A stretch of 44,442 nucleotides of DNA from Thermoplasmatales archaeon SW_10_69_26 (lineage in GTDB: Archaea; Thermoplasmatota; SW-10-69-26): NCBI GenBank assembly GCA_003009755.1, contig PXUB01000028.1:1-44442 (forward strand). Direction: 5' to 3'. A model generated the notes under the pieces. It was not told the DNA's origin, did not search any database, and saw nothing but the letters and a program-made list of their open reading frames with translations. Position numbers and translations under genes: made by a program. Positions 23,870 through 36,600 of the stretch are shown here, piece after piece; the first letter of the stretch is position 1, and every line of letters starts with the position of its first letter.

Positions 23870-24502
23870 TCAACTCGCGGCCTGCGAGACCGGCACCGTG
23901 TCGAAGCTCGCGGAGACGGCGCCGTTGGCCAGCGAGACGTCGCCGGCGAGGTAGGAGCCGCCCTCGGGGATCCCGGCGTTGGTGGCGCACGCGGTGGTGG
24001 CCTTCTGCACGTTCTCGGCGGACGGGGTGGAGGCGTCGAGGTCCTCCGTGCCGGCAGAGGCCGAGCCCTCGTCCCTGGCGCCACCGTCGCGCGGGTTGCA
24101 GGCACCCTCGGCGGCGGCGCTGTTCTGCACGCCGTCCTCGCCGCCGGTCGCGAGCTGCGCCAGCGGGGTCGTGGAGGCGAAGGTGCTGGCGGCGCTGCCG
24201 CCGTTGTCACCTTCGACAACGGTGACCGCGAGGTCGAGGTGGCTGCCGCCCTCGGGCGTATCGCCGTTGGAAGCGGCAGCGATGCAGTTGTTCAGCGCGG
24301 TCTGGACCGTGGCGGGGTTGGGCCCGTCGGACGAGACGGAGCCGTCGTCGCCGACGGCCGCGCTCGCGCTGTCTTCAGCCGTGGAGCCGTCGTAGTTGCA
24401 GGCGCCACTCCCTTCGGCACTCACAGCGGTGTCGGCCACAGCGGATCCGGCACCTGTGAAACCGACGAGAACCAGCAGTCCCAACATCATGTATCTCTTC
24501 AT
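23870..24502 (-). CDS. Secreted protein with a tandemly duplicated domain
   Basis: 210 residues from the ATG at 24502, chosen because GGAGG lies eight bases upstream and it begins with a standard signal peptide (MKRYMMLGLLVLVGF). The mature protein is Ala/Ser/Gly/Asp-rich and consists of two copies of one unit of about 85 residues. Each begins GACN, has a Ser/Ala/Asp-rich stretch with a VQ-A-x-x-x-C segment, and then (T/I)PEGGS(H/Y)L. Each unit has two cysteines, suggesting one disulfide per unit. There is no anchor. No family is recognised. Confidence 0.72.
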   Translation of the reverse strand: MKRYMMLGLLVLVGFTGAGSAVADTAVSAEGSGACNYDGSTAEDSASAAVGDDGSVSSDGPNPATVQTALNNCIAAASNGDTPEGGSHLDLAVTVVEGDNGGSAASTFASTTPLAQLATGGEDGVQNSAAAEGACNPRDGGARDEGSASAGTEDLDASTPSAENVQKATTACATNAGIPEGGSYLAGDVSLANGAVSASFDTVPVSQAAS

Positions 24503-24510
24503 ATGGGTTT

Positions 24511-24617
24511 CCTCCCAACCCAACCAATGGGGTAGGGGTTAAAGAATGCATTGGCGCACCGTGGAGACGGTTGCAGCCGCGCAGCTTTGCCCCCCACGGT
24601 GGGGCAACGACCTTACC
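24511..24617. promoter_or_regulatory. Divergent promoter region, secreted protein and pth2
   Basis: On the minus strand TTTAAC (24538-24543) and GGAGG (24511-24515) serve the gene starting at 24502. On the plus strand CTTACC (24612-24617) lies 22-27 bases before the pth2 GTG at 24639, and GAGGAG (24622-24627) is a possible ribosome binding site. Confidence 0.45.
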
Positions 24618-24638
24618 TCTCGAGGAGATCCGGGGTTC

Positions 24639-24992
24639 GTGGCTCCCAAGCTCGTCGTCTGCGTGCGCACGGATCTGGGGATGGGGAAGGGCAAGACCGC
24701 CGCCCAGGTCGGACACGCGAGCGTGAGGGCGGCCGAGGCGGCTCGTCGCCAGGACCAGTCGACGTCCAAGGCGTGGAAGGACGCCGGCCAGCCGAAGGTC
24801 GTCGTGACGGTCACCGGCTCCGATGAGCTCGACGAGATCCGCCGCGAGGCGCGCGCCGCCAACCTTCCCACGCACACCGTCACGGACGCCGGCCGCACGC
24901 AGTTGGAGCCCGGCACGACCACGTGCCTGGCGGTGGGACCAGCCGACGGCGACCGCGTCGACGCCGTGACCGGCCACCTGACGCTGCTGTGA
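24639..24992 (+). CDS. pth2: Peptidyl-tRNA hydrolase, archaeal/eukaryal type (Pth2)
   Basis: 117 residues from the GTG at 24639, giving the usual family length; the upstream frame to 24546 is not conserved-looking. The N-terminal strand KLVVCVRTDLGMGKGKTAAQ and the helix AAQVGHASVRAAEAARR carry the Pth2 catalytic and tRNA-binding residues. Then come KAWKDAGQPKVVV, AANLPTHTVTDAGRTQLEPGT (the conserved D-AGRTQ segment) and TCLAVGPADGDRVDAVTGHL. Pth2 releases tRNA from peptidyl-tRNA that has fallen off ribosomes. The enzyme is cytoplasmic. Confidence 0.95.
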   Translation: MAPKLVVCVRTDLGMGKGKTAAQVGHASVRAAEAARRQDQSTSKAWKDAGQPKVVVTVTGSDELDEIRREARAANLPTHTVTDAGRTQLEPGTTTCLAVGPADGDRVDAVTGHLTLL

Positions 24993-25058
24993 GGTCTGGG
25001 TTCACGGGCGTCACCACGAACCTTTCGCCCGGGGTCCGAGAGAGCCCACCCGTGGACG

Positions 25059-25646
25059 ATGGGACGGGGCCCCGAACTCGCGGTGCTCGGAATCCTGGCT
25101 CTATCCCTGGGGCTGCCGGTCGCCAGTGCCCTGGAGGGGGAACTTCTGGTCAACGAGGAGCGGCTCGAGCGGGGCCAACCCGGCGTCGTCCACGCCGTCG
25201 TCGACCTCGGCGGAACCGATGACGCGGGGACGTGGGAGGTCCACGTCTCGATCGACGGTCCGGGATCGGACGAGCAGATCGTCGAGCAGCGCAGCGCGTT
25301 GCCCTCCTCCGGGTCCCGTCTGGTCACCCTCGCTTGGACCCCTGCTCAGGCTGGCAACCACACCTTGCAGGCGGCGGCCGTCGTCGGGGGCGAACGCCAC
25401 GTGATCGGGGAGGAGCGCACCGTCTTCGTCTCGCCCGGACGCTCGAGCTCCAGTTCGGGGCCCAGCGCCGGCGTGCTCCCGCACACGGCGCCGGGTACCG
25501 TGCAGTGGGCGATCGCGTTCGGCGTTCTGTTCTTCTTCGCCCGGGACGGCCTGGACCGCCAACGGCGAGGGCCGCCGACCCCGGTCATCCCGGGGACAGA
25601 TCCCGCTGGGCCTGGAGCCATCGATGGGGGTCGAGGTGTGGGATGA
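25059..25646 (+). CDS. Surface protein with CARDB-like domain and C-terminal membrane helix
   Basis: 195 residues from the ATG at 25059. Signal peptide at about 6-24. One beta-sandwich domain (about 28-128: LLVNEERLERGQPGVVHAVV, then SRLVTLAWTPAQAGNHTLQA) resembles CARDB or Ig-like modules of archaeal surface proteins. A Ser/Gly linker, a single membrane helix (about 150-163, WAIAFGVLFFFA) and a short basic/Pro-rich tail follow. A short AT-richer ACCTTTCG about 35 bases upstream may be its TATA box. Function unknown; cell-envelope role inferred. Confidence 0.75.
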   Translation: MGRGPELAVLGILALSLGLPVASALEGELLVNEERLERGQPGVVHAVVDLGGTDDAGTWEVHVSIDGPGSDEQIVEQRSALPSSGSRLVTLAWTPAQAGNHTLQAAAVVGGERHVIGEERTVFVSPGRSSSSSGPSAGVLPHTAPGTVQWAIAFGVLFFFARDGLDRQRRGPPTPVIPGTDPAGPGAIDGGRGVG

Positions 25647-25682
25647 GCTCCAGGTGAAACGCCCCCGAGCGGGGGGCGAACC

Positions 25683-25690
25683 CTTATCTA
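25683..25690 (+). promoter_or_regulatory. TATA-like box for carAB
   Basis: CTTATCTA, 32-39 bases before the carA ATG at 25722. Confidence 0.5.
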
Positions 25691-25721
25691 CCTCCTGTCC
25701 CGATGGGCAGCGGGTCCCCAG

Positions 25722-26810
25722 ATGAGCGCCCGCCTTGTCCTTGAAGATGGTACCGTCCTCGAAGGCGAGCCGTTCGGAGCTCAGACGACGAGCTTCGGCG
25801 AGCTCGTGTTCAACACGTCCATGACGGGCTACCAGGAAGCCCTCACGGACCCCTCCTACACGGGCCAACTCCTCATGTTCACGTACCCCCTCATCGGGAA
25901 CTACGGCATCCTCCCCGACGCCTACGAATCCGACAGCGTCAAGGCCTGGGGATGCGCGGTGAGGGAAGCCTGCGAGTCGCCCTGGCATCCCCGATCGGAG
26001 GCCAGCGTCGACGAGTTCCTCGCCGATGAGGGGGTGCCGGGCATCACGGGCATCGACACGCGATCGGTGACCGTGGACGTCCGCGAGCACGGCGTCATGA
26101 AGGCAGCCATCACGACCGAGGAGGACCGCTCCACGGACGACTTGCTCGCGGAGGTGGGCTCGATGCCCTCGCCCGACGAGGACAACCTCGTCGCCGACGT
26201 CAGCGTCGACGGCGTCGAACGCTGGGGCGGCGAGGGACCCCGCGTCGTCGTGATGGACTACGGGTGCAAGCACTCGATCCTGCGCAACCTCGAGAAGCAC
26301 TTCGAGGTCTACCGCGCCCCCTGGAACGCCGACGCCGACGAGGTGTTGGATCTCGACCCCGAGGGCATCATGCTCTCCAACGGGCCCGGGGACCCGGCCC
26401 ACGAGGAGATCATGGAGCACGCGGTGCCGACGATCCGGGACCTCATCGGGGAACGCCCGGTCTACGGGATCTGCCTGGGCCACCAGCTGATGTCGCTGGC
26501 CCTGGGCGGGGACACGTTCAAGCTCAAGTTCGGCCACCGCGGCTCCAACCAGCCGGTGAAGAACCGGCGCACGGGCCGCGTGGTCATCACCAGCCAGAAC
26601 CACGGGTTCGCCGTGGACGCCGACACGTTCGAGGACCCCGACCTGGAGGTCGCCGAGACCAACGCCAGCGACGGTACCCTCGAGGCGATCGGCCTCCCGG
26701 GCAAGCAGGCCTACAGCGTCCAGTACCACCCCGAGGCGAACCCGGGACCGCTCGACACCGAGCACTTCTTCAACGAGTTCGCCGAGGAGATCACGGGAGG
26801 GGGAGCCTAG
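25722..26810 (+). CDS. carA: Carbamoyl-phosphate synthase small subunit
   Basis: 362 residues, normal length. The N-terminal domain (1-150) has the usual LEDGTVLEGEPFGA and GELVFNTSMTGYQEALTDPSY. The class I glutamine amidotransferase domain has the nucleophile elbow YGICLGHQ with Cys251, and His336 and Glu338 in YSVQYHPEANPGP complete the catalytic triad. It hydrolyses glutamine and passes ammonia to CarB for pyrimidine and arginine synthesis. Its TAG stop is followed directly by the carB ATG. Confidence 0.97.
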   Translation: MSARLVLEDGTVLEGEPFGAQTTSFGELVFNTSMTGYQEALTDPSYTGQLLMFTYPLIGNYGILPDAYESDSVKAWGCAVREACESPWHPRSEASVDEFLADEGVPGITGIDTRSVTVDVREHGVMKAAITTEEDRSTDDLLAEVGSMPSPDEDNLVADVSVDGVERWGGEGPRVVVMDYGCKHSILRNLEKHFEVYRAPWNADADEVLDLDPEGIMLSNGPGDPAHEEIMEHAVPTIRDLIGERPVYGICLGHQLMSLALGGDTFKLKFGHRGSNQPVKNRRTGRVVITSQNHGFAVDADTFEDPDLEVAETNASDGTLEAIGLPGKQAYSVQYHPEANPGPLDTEHFFNEFAEEITGGGA

Positions 26811-30081
<3,271 letters not shown>

Positions 30082-30095
<14 letters not shown>

Positions 30096-30972
30096 AACGG
30101 CCCAGCTCCGCGTCCACGGCACGCCGGCCGTCGCGACGACCGCCGGCGACGGCGAGCAAGCCGTCTTGTGCGTCCACGGGCTCGCCAGCCAACGCGCCTT
30201 GCTCACCCCGCTCGTCGAACGCCTGGCCGAGGCTGGCTACCGAGCGCTCGCGCCCGACCTGCGCGGCCACGGCGACAGTGGTGGCCCCCGTGGCCTGCTC
30301 TCGCGGGACCGCGTGCTCGCCGACCTGCGCGCCTGGCACCGCTGGCTGGAGGACGAGGGGACCCAACTGCGTGCGATCGTCGGCCACTCGCTGGGCGGCC
30401 TGTGGGCGCTCGCCGCGCGCGAGCACCGGGGGATCGACGCGCTGGCGATGGTCGCCACCCCCGCCTCGATCCGGCGCGAGACCGCCTGGCTGGAACGCGC
30501 GATCTACCGGGTCGGCTACCGCCTGCAACGCCTGGTCGACCCGCTCGGTCTCACGCTGCGGGTCCCCAACCGTGTGGGTCTCGACGACGTGCTCGAGACC
30601 GAGGAGGCGATCGAGAGCGCCCGCCGGCTGGATCTCGTGCAAGGCTCGATCCCGCTGGCCAACGCCCGCGAGCTGCTCGCGCTCGACGGCCCTGCGATGG
30701 CCGCCGACACCGAGATCCCGGCCATCGTCGCCCGACCGACGCGGGACCGCCTCGTGCCCGAAGCCAGCACGCGCGCCCTCTACGAGGCCTTGGCTGGTCC
30801 CCGCACCTGGCTCGAGGTCGACGGCCCGCACGAGTGCTTCTTCGACGTCACCGGTCGAGCGTGCGCCCAGGCGATCGTCGACGCGCTCGCGGCCGCCCTC
30901 GAGGGCTCACATGAGGGCCAACAGGACCGCGATCGCAAGGAACAGGAGACCGATCGCAGCGTAAGCGAGTAG
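30082..30972 (+). CDS. Alpha/beta hydrolase
   Basis: 296 residues. The oxyanion segment VHGLAS is at 31-36, the nucleophile elbow GHSLGG at 101-106 with Ser103, the catalytic Asp probably lies in ARPTRDRLVP, and the His in DGPHECFF. LRGHGDSGG at 60-68 is typical of the monoglyceride-lipase/esterase group. The substrate is unknown. The ATG overlaps the end of carB by 14 bases, suggesting translational coupling, although no pathway link to carbamoyl phosphate is evident. The last 20 or so residues (EGQQDRDRKEQETDRSVSE) are low-complexity and lie antisense to a very hydrophobic small frame. Confidence 0.88.
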
Positions 30973-30993
30973 TCCCGACCTGTATCCAACCAT
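30907..30993 (-). CDS. 28-residue single-helix membrane protein (candidate)
   Basis: ATG at 30993 to TGA at 30907-30909. The product begins MVGYRSGLLAYAAIGLLFLA and continues with more hydrophobic residues to Met28: one complete membrane helix with a short polar N-terminus. GAGGTGA lies eight bases before the ATG. It overlaps the 3' end of the hydrolase gene in antisense, where that protein has only a low-complexity tail. Very small hydrophobic proteins are common partners of membrane complexes in archaea. A chance frame cannot be excluded. Confidence 0.45.
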   Translation of the reverse strand: MVGYRSGLLAYAAIGLLFLAIAVLLALM

Positions 30994-31116
30994 CCTATCG
31001 TTCACCTCGCCGCGACGGGGGGTTTGGCCCTACCGGTCGGTGAACCTTGGACCTCCCCTCCGCTACCCCAGGTCCGTGGACACCCCTCCGGCGAGGGGTT
31101 TAGGAGGGAACCAGCC

Positions 31117-31869
31117 GTGTCCGGGCCGGGGGACACGGTGACGCTGGCGGTCTTCGACTTCGACGGGACCCTGATCGAGGGCGATGCAGGCGTCCACTTC
31201 GCCCGTCACATGATCCAGAAAGGCTACCTTGACGCCATCACCGACGGATCGATCGCGTCTCGCGCCTGGCAGCTCACCCGCATGAACTGGGCCACGGCTC
31301 GCCTGCTGTTCGACCACGCCCGCCTGCACCTCGGGTACGAGCGCGGCGACATCGACCGACGCCAGATGGTCCAAAGCGCCTACGCGAACTTCGACGGCCT
31401 CGACCCCGCCACCGTCGCCGACGAGATGGACCGCTTCGCCCGCGACAAGCTCCCGGCCAAGCTCCGGCCCAACGTCGTCGACCGCCTGGGCCAGCACGCC
31501 GCCGAGGGCGATCACGTCCTCGTCCTCTCCACCGGCCTCCACGACCTCATCTGGCCGCTGCGCGAGGAGACCGGGCACGCGTTCGAGGTCGTCGCCTGCC
31601 ACCTCAAGCAGCGCGAGGGCGAGCTCACCGGCCAGGTCACCGGCCCCACGACCGGGGCCGAGAAGGCCACCCGGCTCGTCGCCGTGGCCCGGCGCAGCGG
31701 CCACGACCTCGACGAAGCCTACGCCTACGCCGACCACGAGACCGACGCCGACATGCTCGAGGTCGTCGGGAACCCCGTGGCTGTGCATCCCACAGACGAG
31801 ATGCGTCGGCGGGCGCGTGAGGAAGGCTGGCCGATTCTCGAGCGGGGGCGGCTCGAACCGAACGGTTAA
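31117..31869 (+). CDS. HAD-family phosphatase (SerB-like, HAD-IB)
   Basis: 250 residues from the GTG at 31117, supported by AGGAGGG eight bases upstream; the frame upstream to 31024 is Pro-rich. Motif I DFDGT is at 14-18 (both catalytic aspartates), followed by a helical cap (about 30-110). Motif II is at VLVLSTGLHD, the Lys of motif III at GAEKATRL, and motif IV at YADHETDADML. This set is that of the phosphoserine phosphatase-like HAD-IB group. The substrate is not evident; phosphoserine is possible but unproven. Its stop codon TAA is part of the next gene's TATA-like box. Confidence 0.88.
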   Translation: MSGPGDTVTLAVFDFDGTLIEGDAGVHFARHMIQKGYLDAITDGSIASRAWQLTRMNWATARLLFDHARLHLGYERGDIDRRQMVQSAYANFDGLDPATVADEMDRFARDKLPAKLRPNVVDRLGQHAAEGDHVLVLSTGLHDLIWPLREETGHAFEVVACHLKQREGELTGQVTGPTTGAEKATRLVAVARRSGHDLDEAYAYADHETDADMLEVVGNPVAVHPTDEMRRRAREEGWPILERGRLEPNG

Positions 31870-31871
31870 GC
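31864..31871 (+). promoter_or_regulatory. TATA-like box overlapping the HAD stop codon
   Basis: GGTTAAGC, 29-36 bases before the GTG at 31900. Confidence 0.45.
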
Positions 31872-31899
31872 TTGGAAGACCCCGTCGAGCCTCACGACT

Positions 31900-33495
31900 G
31901 TGGCACCGGCCTGGCAGATCTGGATGCTCGCGGCGGCGGCCCCACTCCAGCTGGCCGTCGCCTACTGGTGGTTCCGGGGGCCCCGATTGGAGGGGACGCG
32001 GTACTGGGTCAGCGGCCTGTTCGCCCTCAACGGGCTCGCCACGGCCGCCGAAGCCACGAACCTCCTGATGGCGGAACCGCTCGGCTTCGTCAAAGGCGTC
32101 GGCCGCGTGTCCTCGATCTGGACGAACTTCGCCGTGTTCGGTCTCGGTCTGGTAGCACTGCGGCTCCACGAGCGACGGCGGACGGCTTATCTCGCGATCG
32201 TGGGCGTGTTCGGCCTGAGCCTGGCCGTGGCCTCGCCCTTCGAATACATGCGCCGAGCCTTCGAGAACACCGCCTTCACGGACAGCATCCAGCGCCAGAG
32301 CCTGAGCTACGCCATCTTCGCCAGCGCCGCCGGGCTGGCTTACCGGGCCGGCGAGGCCGAACAACCCCGGCGGTCGTTGTGGGTGCTGGCCCTGGCCGGC
32401 ATCGTGTTCCGCTTCGCTGAGCTGTCCATCGCGTTCAACTCGCCACCGAGCGTCGACTGGAACCCAGCCGCCCCCCTGGAGACCTACGAGTCGGTGTTGC
32501 GACCGCTGTGGCTCGTCGCGACCGTGGGCGCGTTTGGATCCATGCTCGTCCACCGGTCCCGCGGCGCTGCTGTCGACCGCCCGAACCTCTACGACGGCGC
32601 CATCCTGCTGTTTCTGGGTGGGTTCATCTTCGGTGCCGGCCGCGGTGTCGGTCAGATCGGTTCGCTGGTCGCCTTCTTCTCGCTGGGGTTCGTCCGCCCG
32701 CTCGTCTTCCTCGGCGTGCAGAACCAACTCCTGGACGGCTCCTTCCGAGGGACGGGGCGCTGGCGGGCCCTGCGAAGCGGTGGCATCGTGTTCGTCTGGG
32801 TGCTCGTCGGTTTGCCTGTGGGCTACCTGATGGAGCTGACCTCGCTGTCCTCGTTCCTCATCGGTCTCGGACTTGGGGTCCTCGCGATCTCGGGCCTCCA
32901 CATCCCCGCCCGGCTACAGGCCCCACCCCAGGAGCATGGCTCCGAGCGAGGAGAACAGGACACGGCCCCAGAGGAGCCCGACTGGCCCCTCGAACCCGAC
33001 CGCGTCGCCCTGCCCGACGACTGGCGGGAGCGCGTCGAGGACGGGTACAACGCCTACACCCAGCTCGACCGCTCCACGCGGGAAGCCTTGGACGACCTTG
33101 CCCGGTGGCAACGCATCGTCCTCGCCCTCTGCGCGGCGCCCAGCGGACACAAGATCCCACCCTACGAGCGAACGACGCCTGGCATCCACCTCGTCACGCA
33201 TGCACCCTACTCCGGGATCGGCCCCGAGATCGCCCGGACGAACGACCGCGCCGAGGCGATCGTCGACGAGCTGGACCTCGACCGACCCAAGGCAGCGAGC
33301 CTGCACGGGGACGAGCCCCTGATCGAGTCCAGCCTCGGTCAGGCCGAGGGTCTCTCGAGCCCCCGGGCCAAAAGCTACGAGCTGACCGAGCTCGGGGACC
33401 GGGTCGCGGAGGCGCTTCGCCATCAGGTCGGGCTCGCGGAGTCCGACGACGAGCAGATCCTGCTCGTCCTCGGCGAGGGTTACGCCGACGCCTGA
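31900..33495 (+). CDS. Polytopic membrane protein with C-terminal winged-helix-like domain
   Basis: 531 residues, GTG start fitting the upstream TATA-like box. Residues 1-345 contain about nine to eleven hydrophobic helices. From about 350 the protein is hydrophilic, with an acidic linker (EHGSERGEQDTAPEEPDWP). The C-terminal 130 residues include IGPEIARTNDRAEAIVDEL, then GLSSPRAKSYELTELGDRVAEAL, which reads like the recognition helix and wing end of an archaeal winged-helix domain. I infer a membrane-bound one-component sensor-regulator. The next gene, a giant surface protein, has a 12-base-arm palindrome in its promoter, a natural target. No exact family is recognised. Confidence 0.75.
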   Translation: MAPAWQIWMLAAAAPLQLAVAYWWFRGPRLEGTRYWVSGLFALNGLATAAEATNLLMAEPLGFVKGVGRVSSIWTNFAVFGLGLVALRLHERRRTAYLAIVGVFGLSLAVASPFEYMRRAFENTAFTDSIQRQSLSYAIFASAAGLAYRAGEAEQPRRSLWVLALAGIVFRFAELSIAFNSPPSVDWNPAAPLETYESVLRPLWLVATVGAFGSMLVHRSRGAAVDRPNLYDGAILLFLGGFIFGAGRGVGQIGSLVAFFSLGFVRPLVFLGVQNQLLDGSFRGTGRWRALRSGGIVFVWVLVGLPVGYLMELTSLSSFLIGLGLGVLAISGLHIPARLQAPPQEHGSERGEQDTAPEEPDWPLEPDRVALPDDWRERVEDGYNAYTQLDRSTREALDDLARWQRIVLALCAAPSGHKIPPYERTTPGIHLVTHAPYSGIGPEIARTNDRAEAIVDELDLDRPKAASLHGDEPLIESSLGQAEGLSSPRAKSYELTELGDRVAEALRHQVGLAESDDEQILLVLGEGYADA

Positions 33496-33512
33496 ACCCG
33501 CGGAAGCTTGCA

Positions 33513-33554
33513 CCTAAAGATTCCGAGGTAGGATACCTCGGAATCAGAGGTAGG
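33513..33554 (+). promoter_or_regulatory. Promoter of the giant surface gene with 12-base inverted repeat
   Basis: CCTAAAG (33513-33519) is a TATA-like box. GATTCCGAGGTA (33519-33530), GGA, and TACCTCGGAATC (33534-33545) form a perfect 12-base inverted repeat, and AGAGGTAGG (33546-33554) repeats part of the left arm. The repeat lies between the TATA box and the expected start of transcription, where a bound protein would block or control initiation. It could alternatively be a terminator of the upstream gene, but its place beside a TATA box favours an operator. GAGGAGG (33592-33598) is the ribosome binding site for the ATG at 33609. Confidence 0.6.
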
Positions 33555-33608
33555 TGAACGTTGAAGGTCACCGGTTGGACCTGACGCCATCGAGGAGGCT
33601 TGGACCGG

Positions 33609-36600
33609 ATGACAGGCAAAGAAGGCGCCGGCACGCTGCAGAGGCTCGCTGCGATCGTCTTCGCGATCGCGCTGACCGTCTCGATGATCCCCGGGCTCAC
33701 GCCGGGTGTCGACGAAGATGAGGAGCTGGTCCCCTCGGCGTCGGCCACCCACGCTAGGTACGTCGACTTCTCGTGGCAACAGACCAGCGACGAGAACACG
33801 ATCGAGTTCTCCATCAGCAACGCCTGGCGCCGAGACGCGAGCCTGGACTGCGCGGACATCTCCAGCGGTTCGCCCGACTACTCGGTCAGCTGCTCTGGCG
33901 ACGACGGTCACCCCGTCACCGGTGACATCTTCGCTGAGCAGCAAGGCAACACCCGCTTCACGCCGGAGAGCGGGACGACCATCGGGGACGGCGACGGTGG
34001 CCCACTCCTCTACGAGGTCACCGCCTACAACGTCACCGAGAACTGGGTCATCGGGGTCGCCCTCGACCCGGACGAGTTCCCGACCGAGGACACCACGATC
34101 GAGCACACCTACGCCTCCGGCGGCGAATACGAGGCCTACATCGACTCCTGTTGTCGGATCTCGGCGAACGCGCACCCGTGGGACCACATCAACAACCCCG
34201 ATGGAGACTACCGCTACGAGACGGACGTTCAGGTCGGCGGCGACAACGACTCGCCGACCACGAACATGGTCCCGATCGCCGCGTGCCCGATCGACGACGA
34301 GTGCGAGATCGCGATCCCCGCCTCCGACCCCGACGGCGACGAGCTGCGGTTCCGGCTCGCCACCGACGAGGAGGCGACCGGCGGATCCGGGTTCGTCCAC
34401 CCGGGCCACGGCCAATCCTCGGTCGACGATCTCGAGATCAACGAGACGACGGGCCAGATCACGTGGAACACCACCGGCGCAGAGGCCGAGGACTGCTCTG
34501 CAGACTGCATGACGCTGTACTCCACCCAGATCGTCGTCGAGGATCTCGATGAGAATGGCAACGTCAAGAGCAAAGCGCCGGTCGACTTCCTGATCCATCT
34601 CACCGAAGACACGGTCGATCCCGGCACGGCACCCACGTTCGCGCACCCGCCGACGCCGACGTGCGGCGAGACGGTGCCGGCCACGCCGCAAGAGGAGGTC
34701 AGCTTCGACGTCCGCGCCAAGGGCGAACCCGACCGGAACGTCACCCTGCAAGCCTCCGGGATCCCGACCGACGCCAGCCTCGATCCCGAGAACCCCTCCG
34801 ACAACCCCGTGGAGACCACGTTCTCCTGGACCCCCAGCGAACAGGACCTCTCCAGCCCTGTCGTCATGACGTTCAGCGCGACCGACGACGAGGGCCTCCA
34901 GGAACGATGCTCGATCACGGTCGCACGGGAAGGGGTGGACCTCGAGGTCGTCGACTTGCAGATCACCGGCCTTCGAGGTTCGCCGGACACGTTCGAGGTC
35001 GGCGAGGACGTCCAGGTTCAAGCGACGATCCGGAACAACGGTGGCGGAGCCATCCAGGACGCACCGATCCGCATGGGCGCCCCCTCCGACACGCAGGAGC
35101 TGACCACCACGTTCGATCCCTCAGAGGCGAAGAAGGTGAGCTTCTGGACCACCTTGGAGGTCAGCGGGCCTTTCGAGGTCACCGTCACCACCGACCCCGA
35201 CGACGACATCCACGAGTTCGACGAAACGAACAACCAGCGCTCGGCATCCGGCATCGTTCACGCTGGCGTTACCCTCCAGGGGATCCACTCGCGGACCATG
35301 GAGGATCTCGGGACGACCCACGCGCTCGACCTTTACGCGCCCGGTGAGGAGGTCAAGCTCCACCTCCACGTCCAAGAACCGGATCCGCCGTCCCTCGATC
35401 CCGCGGATGTCGACCTCGCGCTGGCGGGGCAACCCCTGCCGATCGACGGCTTCGACCAGCAAGGGGCCAGCTTCACGGTCGACACCGCGATCCCCGACAC
35501 CGTGCCCCCGTCCGACGAGCACGCCGAACCGAAACCGCTCGTCGGAGAGGCCTACGACCATCGGCTCAACCTTCGCATCCCTAGCGAAGATCTAGCCGGG
35601 GCGGCCTCCGTGACCGTCCTCCACGACGGGATCAAGATCGGGTTGGACGACACCTTCTACGAGCTGGATGGCGGATGGTTCACGAGCTCCGTGGAGGCCC
35701 ATCCCGACCTCGGGACGATCTGGGTCCAGGAAGGTGAGCAGGCCGACCTCAGGTCCTCCGAGAAGCACGTCATGGGCGGGTCGCGCATGATCGACGTCCC
35801 CTACCACATCGACTTCGAGGACGTGCGGAGGACCACCCTGGTCACCCAGCACGGCCAGCCCGGCGTGGCGCACGGGGAGATCAAGATCACCCAGGACGAG
35901 GCATCCCTCCGTGCCTTCGTCGGCGGCTACGAGGATGGTGGGCTCGACTGGACCGTCCCCGTCTCCGGCTCGGACGATGTCGACGCCAGCGAATCCCCCC
36001 TCGACTCGTTGGCGAACCAACCCCTCGTCCCGTACCTACCCAACGGCAACGAGATGACGGGGGGAGGTGTCTACATCGCCACGGGGGCCGTCGAGGCGAA
36101 GGAGTTCCCCGAGCACCGGATCCAGTGGACGACCATCTCCCTCGACGTGCCGCCTGGCTTCGAGACGGCCACCACGTGCCGCGAGATCGCCGTCACGGGG
36201 GACCACCCCCACCGGTTCTCGTTCCCCGTCCGTCCTGGCGAGACCCTCCCCACCCCGACCTCCCACGACATCCAGGTCCATGCCTACGAGGGCCGAACCT
36301 GCGACGACCTCCCCGATCCCGACGAGTCTGAGTGGTCCCGGGCGATGAGCGTCGACCTTGTCGACGGTTCGCCGACCGTATCCCAGGTCCAGACGGTGTT
36401 GGGTGACCGTGTCGACGACGTCGCGGACAACGGGACCCGCTCGCTGCTCGGCAACTACCACCGCGACAACCTCGTCTTCTGGAAATCGGTGCTGGGTATC
36501 GGCATCACGGCGGCAGCGGCCGGGGGAAGCGACCTGCTCGTCGACTACCTCAGCGAGGCCCTCAGCGGAGCCGTCGAAAGCGGAGCCCTCAGCCAGGGTA

